Of a stretch of DNA of 42,678 nt, positions 27,054-33,495 are shown piece by piece. This DNA comes from a virus. The stretch lies in the IMG/VR virus record IMGVR_UViG_3300010339_000004, positions 1 to 42,678 of that record; one strand, 5' to 3'. Numbering within the stretch: position 1 is the stretch's first letter; each line of letters begins with the position of its first letter. The notes under the pieces were generated by a model that saw nothing but the letters and a program-made list of their open reading frames with translations, was not told the DNA's origin and did not search any database. Made by a program: the position numbers and the translations under genes.

Positions 27054-27280
27054 TGCATACTCTTTACTGTCAATGGATTAGTACAGTGAGGACAATTACA
27101 CTTGGATTTTTTAGTATCCCACGTTTTATTGACAGAGTCTAAGATTGCCATGACAACAAAATCCGATAATCCGTCGGAAATAATAGATAATTGATTATGT
27201 TTGTCTAAAGCTACTATAAAGTAATCTTTTGATTTATCCAATAAATCATGAGCTTTTTTAAGTTGTTTAATCTTGCTCAT
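27050..27280 (-). CDS. Small orphan protein with C-terminal zinc-like cysteines
   Basis: 76 residues. A helical N-terminus (MSKIKQLKKAHDLLDKSKDY) and a Cys/His cluster at the end, KCNCPHCTNP. It overlaps neighbours on both sides by 4 bases. Function unknown. Confidence 0.65.
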   Translation of the reverse strand: MSKIKQLKKAHDLLDKSKDYFIVALDKHNQLSIISDGLSDFVVMAILDSVNKTWDTKKSKCNCPHCTNPLTVKSMQ

Positions 27281-27600
27281 AGAGTTTTTTCCTCTTTACT
27301 AAATTGATCTATAACACTTAGTACATGTTGATGATTGAATAATCTGACTCGACATTCAAATCTACCAAATATCGCTTGTTTTGTTAATATTATCTCTTCC
27401 GTAGATATGACGATAGGACAAGTACTAATTTTTTGTTTATCAATTTTAGAAATTAAAAATTCTCGATTGGCAACATAGTATCTATCCACGTGGTTGGTGA
27501 TATCGGTGATCACATAACATTTAGATAATAATTTTCGTACTTTTGCACGGGAAATGAATCCGGCCTTTTCTGCTTCGATAAACGTGGCAAAATGTTTCAT
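27277..27600 (-). CDS. Orphan early protein
   Basis: 107 residues, mixed alpha/beta. The N-terminus EAEKAGFISRAKVRKLLSKC could be a small winged-helix-like DNA-binding segment, but I cannot assign a family. Good AGGAG ribosome site seven bases before the ATG, located within the stop of the gene upstream. Confidence 0.6.
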   Translation of the reverse strand: MKHFATFIEAEKAGFISRAKVRKLLSKCYVITDITNHVDRYYVANREFLISKIDKQKISTCPIVISTEEIILTKQAIFGRFECRVRLFNHQHVLSVIDQFSKEEKTL

Positions 27601-27602
27601 CG

Positions 27603-27824
27603 TTATACTCCTTTAAAATTAATAAATCGTTTTTGTCCTGTGTTTCCTGATATAATCCATCGAGTATTATTACTGTAGATGGCATCAATCACATAAGTTA
27701 ACCACTTTTTATTTTCGGCTATTTCGTGGGCTTTTCTCATTGCGTCTTCTTCTGATGATGCCAAAAACGGTATCGCTTCCGCTCTTAATGTCCAAGTCTT
27801 CCTAACAGCATATCGTATATCCAT
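27603..27824 (-). CDS. Small orphan early protein
   Basis: 73 residues, with the segment FLASSEEDAMRKAHEIAENKKWLTYV suggesting a beta-alpha-beta unit of the kind seen in small phage 'DpnD/PcfM-like' proteins. GGAGA lies before the ATG. The 5' end overlaps the preceding gene by 40 bases. Confidence 0.6.
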   Translation of the reverse strand: MDIRYAVRKTWTLRAEAIPFLASSEEDAMRKAHEIAENKKWLTYVIDAIYSNNTRWIISGNTGQKRFINFKGV

Positions 27825-27982
27825 TTTGTATTTCTCCGTTGCCCCTCCCGTATGTATTTAAATGCCGGACAGTACTTACACTCCTTTTTAAAAATTAAAG
27901 CCGTAATAATAATTGAGTTACTTAAAGGCACGTATTTTTTAGTTCCCCAATAATGTATTTTCAGTTTGCAGAGGGATTTCAT
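27785..27982 (-). CDS. Small orphan protein with CxxC
   Basis: 65 residues, basic, with KKECKYCPAFKYIREG in the middle. AGGAG precedes the ATG. The 40-base overlap with the next gene is the longest in this cluster, yet both have good ribosome sites, so both are kept. Confidence 0.5.
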   Translation of the reverse strand: MKSLCKLKIHYWGTKKYVPLSNSIIITALIFKKECKYCPAFKYIREGQRRNTKWIYDMLLGRLGH

Positions 27983-27998
27983 TACATGATTCTCCTGT

Positions 27999-28223
27999 TT
28001 AATCCGATGTACCAGAGTCTCCGGCAGCGATAGTTGTCTTATATTTTTTTGGAACCCAGAGCATTTCTAGTTTATTCTGTTTTTTCTTTTCTCTCAACCA
28101 ATCGCGCGCTTCTCGACGATTGTGAAAAGAAGCAATTGGCGCAGCAATCGAGGGATATACAATATCCCATTTTTGAGTCAATACATTAAATTGTATACGT
28201 AATCGGGTTTTGCTTAAAGGCAT
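27999..28223 (-). CDS. Small basic orphan early protein
   Basis: 74 residues beginning MPLSKTRLRIQFNVLTQKWD, with SFHNRREARDWLREKKKQNK in the middle: a strand pair followed by a basic helix. AAGGAG precedes the ATG. No family assigned; nucleic-acid contact is plausible from the charge. Confidence 0.6.
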   Translation of the reverse strand: MPLSKTRLRIQFNVLTQKWDIVYPSIAAPIASFHNRREARDWLREKKKQNKLEMLWVPKKYKTTIAAGDSGTSD

Positions 28224-28237
28224 GTCAATTATTCTCC

Positions 28238-28456
28238 TTATCGTGTTGGACGGAATCGTGTTGGACGGAATCGTGTTGGACGGATCGGTTGATAGACCGT
28301 TTTCAGTTCAAGATAGTTTACTAACGCTCTTATAACTTCTTTTTCTAACACAATCCTGTTAGATGGATCGGTCGGTAAACCGTTTTCAGTTGTTAAGATA
28401 AGTTGCATGTCTATAATTTCTGCGTACACATTATCACCTAAATAAGTTTTTTTCAT
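28238..28456 (-). CDS. Conserved small phage protein with slipped-repeat C-terminal tail
   Basis: 72 residues. The core KKTYLGDNVYAEIIDMQLIL then TTENG...NRIVLEKEVIRALVNYLE matches a widespread small phage family (T-Y-L-G-D-x-V-Y ... L-TTENG ... I-x-LE-x-EV-x-x-AL). The C-terminal 21 residues are unusual: a segment whose DNA duplicates the TTENGLPTDPSN-coding stretch in another frame, then three FRPTR-type copies made by a 15-bp tandem repeat. Function unknown. Confidence 0.7.
   Translation of the reverse strand: MKKTYLGDNVYAEIIDMQLILTTENGLPTDPSNRIVLEKEVIRALVNYLELKTVYQPIRPTRFRPTRFRPTR
28241..28284. repeat. 15-bp in-frame tandem repeat
   Basis: The unit TCGTGTTGGACGGAA is present 2.9 times. 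In the gene it encodes repeated FRPTR at the extreme C-terminus; being a multiple of three it can expand without a frameshift. Confidence 0.9.
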
Positions 28457-28650
28457 TAGTACGCTTCCCCTGAAAAAATTTGTGAAACTACTCCGGTTAA
28501 TCGTCGCGGATTTCCATTATTGTCTTTATATGCCCCCGTAATCGCATCTCCCTCTTTTAAAAGTTTGGAAGAATCAACTGTGATTGATGTAAGTGAGACA
28601 GTATGGGCAGGCTCTTTGTAGTGAGCTAACTGTAATTGATATTTAAACAT
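28456..28650 (-). CDS. Small orphan protein (MFKY-type start)
   Basis: 64 residues, beta-rich (KEGDAITGAYKDNNGNPRRL). The leader and first four codons resemble those of the gene at 28957 (GGAGTA-x-ATAAAATG then MFKY), suggesting a shared 5' cassette. Stop overlaps the next start as TAATG. Function unknown. Confidence 0.6.
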   Translation of the reverse strand: MFKYQLQLAHYKEPAHTVSLTSITVDSSKLLKEGDAITGAYKDNNGNPRRLTGVVSQIFSGEAY

Positions 28651-28696
28651 TTTATGTACTCCTTATGTATTATTAATGGGCGGTGCGAGGAAAAAT

Positions 28697-28957
28697 CTAG
28701 TTTTCAGTAGTTAATTCTTGGTAAATATCTTTAGTGATACGTATGCAAAATTCTTCAAAAGTTTCGCCGGCGCTTAACAAACCTTCTTCCGCGATTATTT
28801 CTGCAAGAATTTTAATTTGCACATATTCTAAATAATTTTGAGGCGATTGCATATCGTTGTAATCGGATATTGTCATAAAATCGCCATCCCTAGTGACATA
28901 TCCTAAAGTCATGTTATTTGGATTGTCTTTTAAAGTATTATAATAATATTTAAACAT
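28697..28957 (-). CDS. Small acidic orphan early protein
   Basis: 86 residues, acidic, with a C-terminal helical half (EEGLLSAGETFEEFCIRITK). GGAG precedes the ATG. Start context nearly identical to the gene at 28650. No family recognised. Confidence 0.6.
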   Translation of the reverse strand: MFKYYYNTLKDNPNNMTLGYVTRDGDFMTISDYNDMQSPQNYLEYVQIKILAEIIAEEGLLSAGETFEEFCIRITKDIYQELTTEN

Positions 28958-28976
28958 TTTATTTACTCCGTGTTAG

Positions 28977-29105
28977 TTAAAAATTAAAGCCATGCTGCTT
29001 TATTTTATGGCTCAAGCGGCCAGGAGTGATTTTTAGTACCTCGGCCGCTTGCGTCTGCGTATAGTATTTTTTTATGGTTTCACTGCTATGAACAACGTCG
29101 AGCAA
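28977..29105 (-). CDS. Short helix-turn-helix reading frame without a good start
   Basis: The frame from TTG 29105 to TAA 28977 encodes 42 residues ending YTQTQAAEVLKITPGRLSHK followed by IKQHGFNF. This is a clear Fis/Cro-like helix-turn-helix pattern (AA-x-x-L-x-I-x-x-x-x-L-x-x-K-I-x-x-x-G). No ATG or ribosome site is present, unlike every neighbour, and its 5' end overlaps the upstream gene. It may be a small regulator from a TTG start or a remnant. Confidence 0.4.
   Translation of the reverse strand: MLDVVHSSETIKKYYTQTQAAEVLKITPGRLSHKIKQHGFNF
29014..29050. repeat. 8-bp inverted repeat within the HTH frame
   Basis: AAGCGGCC (29014-29021) and GGCCGCTT (29043-29050) pair perfectly around a 21-base loop. 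No T run follows on either strand, so it is not a typical terminator. It may be coincidental with the coding sequence of the helix-turn-helix or a regulator site. Confidence 0.5.
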
Positions 29106-29485
29106 TCAAAATCTGGATTGTAAAGTACTTGCTCTAACATGTTTATTTTAGCTCTGCTAACTTTAGTGGGTACTTTACGAAATCCTTCTTTTATCGTTAT
29201 CTCATCGCTGCCTTTCGCATCTAACTCTAGTTTTATTTCATCAATTGTCAGATTCACGTCTGAAATTTTTATTACTTCGTTTTCTTCTATCTGCAAATGA
29301 TCAATCCGTTTTAAACAAGATTGATTATGAGCCATTTTTTCAAGAGTTGATTTTTTAGCTATAAATTGGTCGCCCGTGCTCAAATTTCCCCAGGTAACAA
29401 ATTCGAATGCGTCTCTAGTCATTTCTTGTAGAGCATTTTCGGGGTTTCTCACTGCGTTACCGCTGTATTTTAATAATCTTTTCAT
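29072..29485 (-). CDS. First gene of the small-gene cluster, unknown function
   Basis: 137 residues: MKRLLKYSGNAVRNPENALQ, DAFEFVTWGNLSTGDQFIAK, SRAKINMLEQVLYNPDFDCS near the end. Charged, no membrane segment, no recognised domain. The ATG follows CGGAGA, directly downstream of a near-consensus promoter, so it should be among the most strongly expressed early genes. Confidence 0.7.
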   Translation of the reverse strand: MKRLLKYSGNAVRNPENALQEMTRDAFEFVTWGNLSTGDQFIAKKSTLEKMAHNQSCLKRIDHLQIEENEVIKISDVNLTIDEIKLELDAKGSDEITIKEGFRKVPTKVSRAKINMLEQVLYNPDFDCSTLFIAVKP

Positions 29486-29519
29486 TTTTTATCTCCGTAT
29501 TTAATTATCGTACAATACA

Positions 29520-29548
29520 ATGATAGCCTCTACTAACATTAATGTCAA
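29520..29548 (-). promoter_or_regulatory. Strong early promoter of the small-gene cluster
   Basis: Minus strand: TTGACA (29548-29543), exactly 17 bases, TATCAT (29525-29520). Perfect -35, 5/6 -10, ideal spacing, 35 bases before the first gene. A 16-bp dyad (29533-29548) covers the -35. Confidence 0.8.
29533..29548. promoter_or_regulatory. Operator-like dyad, copy 1
   Basis: CTAACA-TTAA-TGTCAA on the plus strand. It overlaps the -35 of the small-gene promoter and matches the pattern YTRACA-N4-TGTYAA shared with two other early promoters (35143 and 37239). Confidence 0.55.
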
Positions 29549-29563
29549 TAACAAATTACATAA

Positions 29564-31873
29564 TTATTTCGTTTGATCTATTGTATAATTTTTGGTCACT
29601 TCCACGGGATTATCTATCCGTACCGCCGGGCTCTCTTTATGAATATAAAGAGTCGGTCGTCCGTTATCCGGCAGTATGGGTATCGCAACGCGACCGCTCG
29701 GTAAAGCCGGATGCCAGTCATAACCTAAATTTTGTAGTAATTCTCTGCGTTTGCTACGCGGTATTTTGCGAGACGCATTGAGACGATCTAATAGTCGATC
29801 TAAAAATAAACTAGATATCCAACCGTTTTTAAAACCTTGTAATTGTTGTTCTATCGCCTCCTGAATTTCTTGTTCCACTCCCCCCAATCCTTGCTCTATT
29901 GCATCATGCGTAGTACTAGTGACCGGAGCGGGTTGCTTATGCGCGGGATTAAATTGATCAAGAATTTTATAAGTATGAAGGTACTCATTTACAATTGCAT
30001 ACCCGTCTCTTTGTTCTAACCAGTGATATAAATTCATAAAATAATCTTGTGTTAAACCGTCTCTTATTAAATCCTCTTTGGATTGTTGTGCCGTAAAAAA
30101 CGGGGCGAAACGTCGGTCATTACGAGTTTTACGTAAACCGTTTTTATGATTAGTATTTAATATAAAGTTACCGCATACGCGGCGCATCTCCTGCGGGGAA
30201 TACATTGCACGTATAGCAATATATTCCCCCGTGATCATCGGTTTTAATGTTTCTAACACTTCGATTTGTAAATCGGGATCCACATAAATATCTTCCACAC
30301 CGATAAATATTTTACCATACAACCAGTCATTGTATTTTTCTGTGATTTCTTTTGCATTTGGCAAGTGGGTATACCGACGTCCTACCGCATATGCCACGCA
30401 ACGACTAAAAAGAGTTTTGCCATTGCCATCCACGCCTTGAATTAAGGGTGCCCATTGAAATTTAATCCCGGGATGTTGAACGCACGCCGCTAAGTAACTG
30501 AGTAAAATTAATTGATCGTTTGCATCTGGTAATACTAACGATAAATGACGAGTAAATAATGTAATATCGCCCGCGACTCGACGAGTAGAAATAGGCCACC
30601 ACAAATTAACCAGTACGCGTTCGTCTTCTTTTATTAATTCCGCCGGTGACAAGTCTGGCCTAAAACAAGAAGTCTGAGCTTGTGGAAATTGTATCACTTG
30701 AGATTCCGTAAAAACTTCCCACGCATTACGTGTTACTCGTTGATTTAACGCATCCATCACAAAACTATATCCACCGTATGTTGCCCTAAATTGATCGGGT
30801 TTTAGTAATTCCCCGCCGGGTATTAAAATCCGATGAGCATCTCTCACATACACACACCCCTTAAATATTTCTTTTTGTTGATCCAGGGAGGGAAAAGAAT
30901 TGCGAATTGGGGCATCCTCGGCGACCATAGATTTATCTTGTAACCAACGGGTTTGCATCCCGCATGCTTTGATAATAGTATGACTTTTTAAATAATCTTC
31001 ACGTTGCCATTTCTCACGTACTAATTTTGATTGTAACATTAAGATTAAGATACGCTCACAATTATTGCCCGTCCAGTACGCTAAATGTTGCGCGAGTGCC
31101 ATATCCGCGCTACTCTCATCATAAGCTCGATCTCGATATTTATCGGGATAAGCACGAGACAGTGCTGGTATATCGCATTCCCACAACTCTTTAAAAGACG
31201 CTTTATTACCAAAAATTGCATTGGCGGAATGCGACGCAAGCATACGCTTAAGTAGAGTTTCGTCATCCGTTGGTCCATGCCATTGCACACAAGGCCCGGT
31301 TGTCCATTGGATATCAGAGATAGTATTTTTAACAGGGAAATATTGAGCCGTGAGCCACACTAGAGCCGGATCGTGTACAGTATCCACATTACCTATTGCT
31401 GACGTACCCGTAAGCGCCACAAACCGTTGTTGTGTATAAAATTCTATATTTGCATAAGTAGAAGATTTGCAAGCATGCTCAAGCGCATGACCACGACCGA
31501 TGATATGTAAACCTTTTCCGGATGAAGATATTTCGATCGAGGCTCCGGGAAAATGAGAGGCAATCTCAAGAGATAGTGCAGACCAAGAGTTATCCTGCGA
31601 TAAACAATCATCAATATCAATAAAAAAATAGGGATCATCTTTAGTAAAAACAAATCCCACGCCGTACCCTACACCAAGTATGTGATTATAAGTAATCGCT
31701 TCCTCTGCGGTCATCCATGACTCCGGAGACAAATGATTTATTTTATATCTACGTATCGGATCGATAGGTATTTTATCTGTTTTACCGGGACGTGAGTCGC
31801 TGGGTAGCAATTGATAAATTATAAATTGCGGAAATTTACTTAAACCCTCCAAGGCAATCGGTAAAAAATCCAT
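29564..31873 (-). CDS. Primase-polymerase / SF3 helicase fusion
   Basis: 769 residues. N-terminal PrimPol (AEP) domain with acidic pair PYFFIDIDD (D86, D88) and SSGKGLH (117-123, catalytic His). C-terminal D5/SF3-type helicase with Walker A GVDGNGKT (480-487), Walker B KIFIGVEDIY (521-530) and sensor ILNTNH (571-576) followed by NDRR arginines. It would prime and unwind phage DNA. The last ~130 residues (EQGLGGVEQEIQEAIEQQLQ, then SRKIPRSKRRELLQNLGYDW) may be a winged-helix end domain. It is last in the operon begun by the SF2 helicase. Confidence 0.9.
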   Translation of the reverse strand: MDFLPIALEGLSKFPQFIIYQLLPSDSRPGKTDKIPIDPIRRYKINHLSPESWMTAEEAITYNHILGVGYGVGFVFTKDDPYFFIDIDDCLSQDNSWSALSLEIASHFPGASIEISSSGKGLHIIGRGHALEHACKSSTYANIEFYTQQRFVALTGTSAIGNVDTVHDPALVWLTAQYFPVKNTISDIQWTTGPCVQWHGPTDDETLLKRMLASHSANAIFGNKASFKELWECDIPALSRAYPDKYRDRAYDESSADMALAQHLAYWTGNNCERILILMLQSKLVREKWQREDYLKSHTIIKACGMQTRWLQDKSMVAEDAPIRNSFPSLDQQKEIFKGCVYVRDAHRILIPGGELLKPDQFRATYGGYSFVMDALNQRVTRNAWEVFTESQVIQFPQAQTSCFRPDLSPAELIKEDERVLVNLWWPISTRRVAGDITLFTRHLSLVLPDANDQLILLSYLAACVQHPGIKFQWAPLIQGVDGNGKTLFSRCVAYAVGRRYTHLPNAKEITEKYNDWLYGKIFIGVEDIYVDPDLQIEVLETLKPMITGEYIAIRAMYSPQEMRRVCGNFILNTNHKNGLRKTRNDRRFAPFFTAQQSKEDLIRDGLTQDYFMNLYHWLEQRDGYAIVNEYLHTYKILDQFNPAHKQPAPVTSTTHDAIEQGLGGVEQEIQEAIEQQLQGFKNGWISSLFLDRLLDRLNASRKIPRSKRRELLQNLGYDWHPALPSGRVAIPILPDNGRPTLYIHKESPAVRIDNPVEVTKNYTIDQTK

Positions 31874-31887
31874 ATGGTCGTCTCTTT

Positions 31888-32193
31888 TTATTTAGCTAAG
31901 TACTCCATCACTTTAGCACGTAGGGGTTTAGGTATTTTCGATAGCTCAGGATTACTGAGTAATTGAGCGAGTAACGGTAGTATTTTATTTTCCACTGCAT
32001 AATCTACCACGGCTTGTCGTAATTTTTTTATACTTTTAAAATAGTATAAAATTAAAGAATAGCTACACCCAGCGGCATGAGCTATTTTAACTAATGTAAT
32101 TTTATAGTAACCTTCTTTTAATGCAAAGACTATCGCAGTTTCTAAAATTTGACGTCTACTTTCTTTCGCCGGTAAACGTTGATACTTATTCAT
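31888..32193 (-). CDS. TetR-type short transcription regulator
   Basis: 101 residues. Residues ~12-65 (RRQILETAIVFALKEGYYKI, LVKIAHAAGCSYSLILYYFKS) are the TetR N-terminal helix-turn-helix, with the usual YYF-x-S-K/I helix 4 start. The family normally has ~200 residues with a ligand-binding domain; only ~35 follow here, so it is a short form. It overlaps the nuclease gene by 8 bases. It is a candidate to bind the 16-bp dyads at the early promoters; TetR proteins bind such palindromes as dimers. Confidence 0.78.
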   Translation of the reverse strand: MNKYQRLPAKESRRQILETAIVFALKEGYYKITLVKIAHAAGCSYSLILYYFKSIKKLRQAVVDYAVENKILPLLAQLLSNPELSKIPKPLRAKVMEYLAK

Positions 32194-32665
32194 CCACTAC
32201 ACCTCGGGTAAATTTAGCATCGCCGCCTAAACTAGTAATCAATGTTATCCAGGCTAATTGTGCTTTTTCTCTTTCCGTATCTCGATATTTCCAATTTGAG
32301 GTTTTTACTTCCCGGGACATAAATATCCCTACGGTTTTTCCAACCATATCCAATGTGACAGTTACAGGATTGATCCCAATTAAGTCAGAGGACTTTAAAT
32401 TTTGATTAACATGAGCGGAGTCATTGGCCAAGCCATACCGTAAAAAACGATTATCTTTGGTATAGGTTGCACCTACGTTATTACGCCACAATCGGCCTCC
32501 GCGTTGTGAGGCAAGTAATCTTACTTCTTGCAAAATTTTTGCTTCTGAAATCGACTCTGGAATAGGAGATTCAGTTTTTATATCTAGGTTAAACATCTCT
32601 CGCAGTTCACTTACCGCGGTGTGTGGAATTCCCCAACGAGACATCCATTCATAAAGTTCTTTCAT
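32186..32665 (-). CDS. VRR-NUC domain nuclease
   Basis: 159 residues. VRR-NUC signature: EAKILQEVRLLASQRGGRLW, RNNVGA, SSDLIGINPV (D94) and REVKTSNW (E119, K121), with AQLAWI after it (Q136). This PD-(D/E)XK-type fold cuts branched DNA or processes ends in phage replication. It stands between helicase and primase genes, consistent with replication or recombination. Confidence 0.88.
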   Translation of the reverse strand: MKELYEWMSRWGIPHTAVSELREMFNLDIKTESPIPESISEAKILQEVRLLASQRGGRLWRNNVGATYTKDNRFLRYGLANDSAHVNQNLKSSDLIGINPVTVTLDMVGKTVGIFMSREVKTSNWKYRDTEREKAQLAWITLITSLGGDAKFTRGVVDE

Positions 32666-32865
32666 ACAATTTGTTCCTGCAATGCTGCAATAAGAGCAGC
32701 TTTGGAGATGTATAACTCACTTCCATTAAACCAGTCTCTGACTTTACCTCCTGTAAATATTTTATAAGCAATAGGGTCTCCTCCCCCTTTGCTTAATATA
32801 GTTCCCTTATAAATCTTAGAAAACGTACAAAAAAATACAATATCACCAATTTTAAATTTATCCAT
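32662..32865 (-). CDS. Small barrel-like protein of unknown function
   Basis: 67 residues. Start at ATG 32865 because GGGAG lies eight bases upstream; the ATG five codons earlier overlaps that site. MDKFKIGDIVFFCTF then GTILSKGGGDPIAYKIFTGG suggest a small SH3-like beta barrel. It overlaps the membrane-protein gene by 8 bases. No family assigned. Confidence 0.6.
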   Translation of the reverse strand: MDKFKIGDIVFFCTFSKIYKGTILSKGGGDPIAYKIFTGGKVRDWFNGSELYISKAALIAALQEQIV

Positions 32866-33148
32866 AGCGTTTACTCCCATTTCGGTAGTTTAGGTTTGAA
32901 AAGGTAAGAGTATTTAAATATTCAATAGCGTGTTCTTTACGATCAAAAACCCGAGGGGTATTGGAAATTCTCAAAATACTTAAGACAATGATAATCAATA
33001 AAAACATTTGTAAAATATAAGAGTTACCAAGATATCTATAGTTAATATAATACGTACCTATTATAAAACCAAAAAAAATAAATATTTTTGATAATAAAAA
33101 TATTAAACAATTTTTTACAACAACAATTTCACATGTTACGCATTTCAT
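32858..33148 (-). CDS. Small membrane protein, two helices
   Basis: 96 residues with hydrophobic stretches at ~10-33 and ~41-60 and a basic, Tyr/Asn-rich C-terminal tail (RKEHAIEYLNTLTFSNLNYR). CVTC near the N-terminus. GGAG lies nine bases upstream. It is the third in a row of tiny membrane proteins inside the replication operon. Function unknown. Confidence 0.65.
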   Translation of the reverse strand: MKCVTCEIVVVKNCLIFLLSKIFIFFGFIIGTYYINYRYLGNSYILQMFLLIIIVLSILRISNTPRVFDRKEHAIEYLNTLTFSNLNYRNGSKRYG

Positions 33149-33325
33149 TTAATTAACTCCGTGTCCTAAAATTAAAATGGATACCATGATGCATGCTATA
33201 GAAACTGAAGTCAAATACCAAAAAGCTATTTGTATTAATACTTTATTATTTCTAATTAAGCTCTGACGCAGTAAAACTAAAACAATCGTATCCGTGATTA
33301 TCATTACTATTAAAAAAATTAACAT
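33149..33325 (-). CDS. Tiny membrane protein (58 residues)
   Basis: ATG 33325 with GGAG before it. Hydrophobic helix 1 is MLIFLIVMIITDTIVLVLL; a short basic link RQSLIRNNK leads to helix 2 (WYLTSVSIACIMVSILIL). Stop abuts the next ATG directly. Two-helix hairpin topology. Confidence 0.6.
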   Translation of the reverse strand: MLIFLIVMIITDTIVLVLLRQSLIRNNKVLIQIAFWYLTSVSIACIMVSILILGHGVN

Positions 33326-33336
33326 AGGTTTACTCC

Positions 33337-33495
33337 TTAATTTAAAACGTAAGAAATTATAATCAGTAAGCCAAGAATCGTTGTTACTAAACTAATAGTA
33401 ACACCTATACTACAGGGTATTACATAGAACATCGTTAAAAAAAGATTAATTGTTCCCATCATACAGATCGCAATTGCTATTGGAACTCTAATCAT
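33337..33495 (-). CDS. Tiny membrane protein (52 residues)
   Basis: ATG 33495 overlaps the helicase stop as ATGA and follows GGGGGG. Two hydrophobic stretches, roughly 4-28 and 31-50, separated by a CSIG turn. No charged residue after Arg3 apart from the termini. Same style as the next two genes; function unknown. Confidence 0.55.
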   Translation of the reverse strand: MIRVPIAIAICMMGTINLFLTMFYVIPCSIGVTISLVTTILGLLIIISYVLN

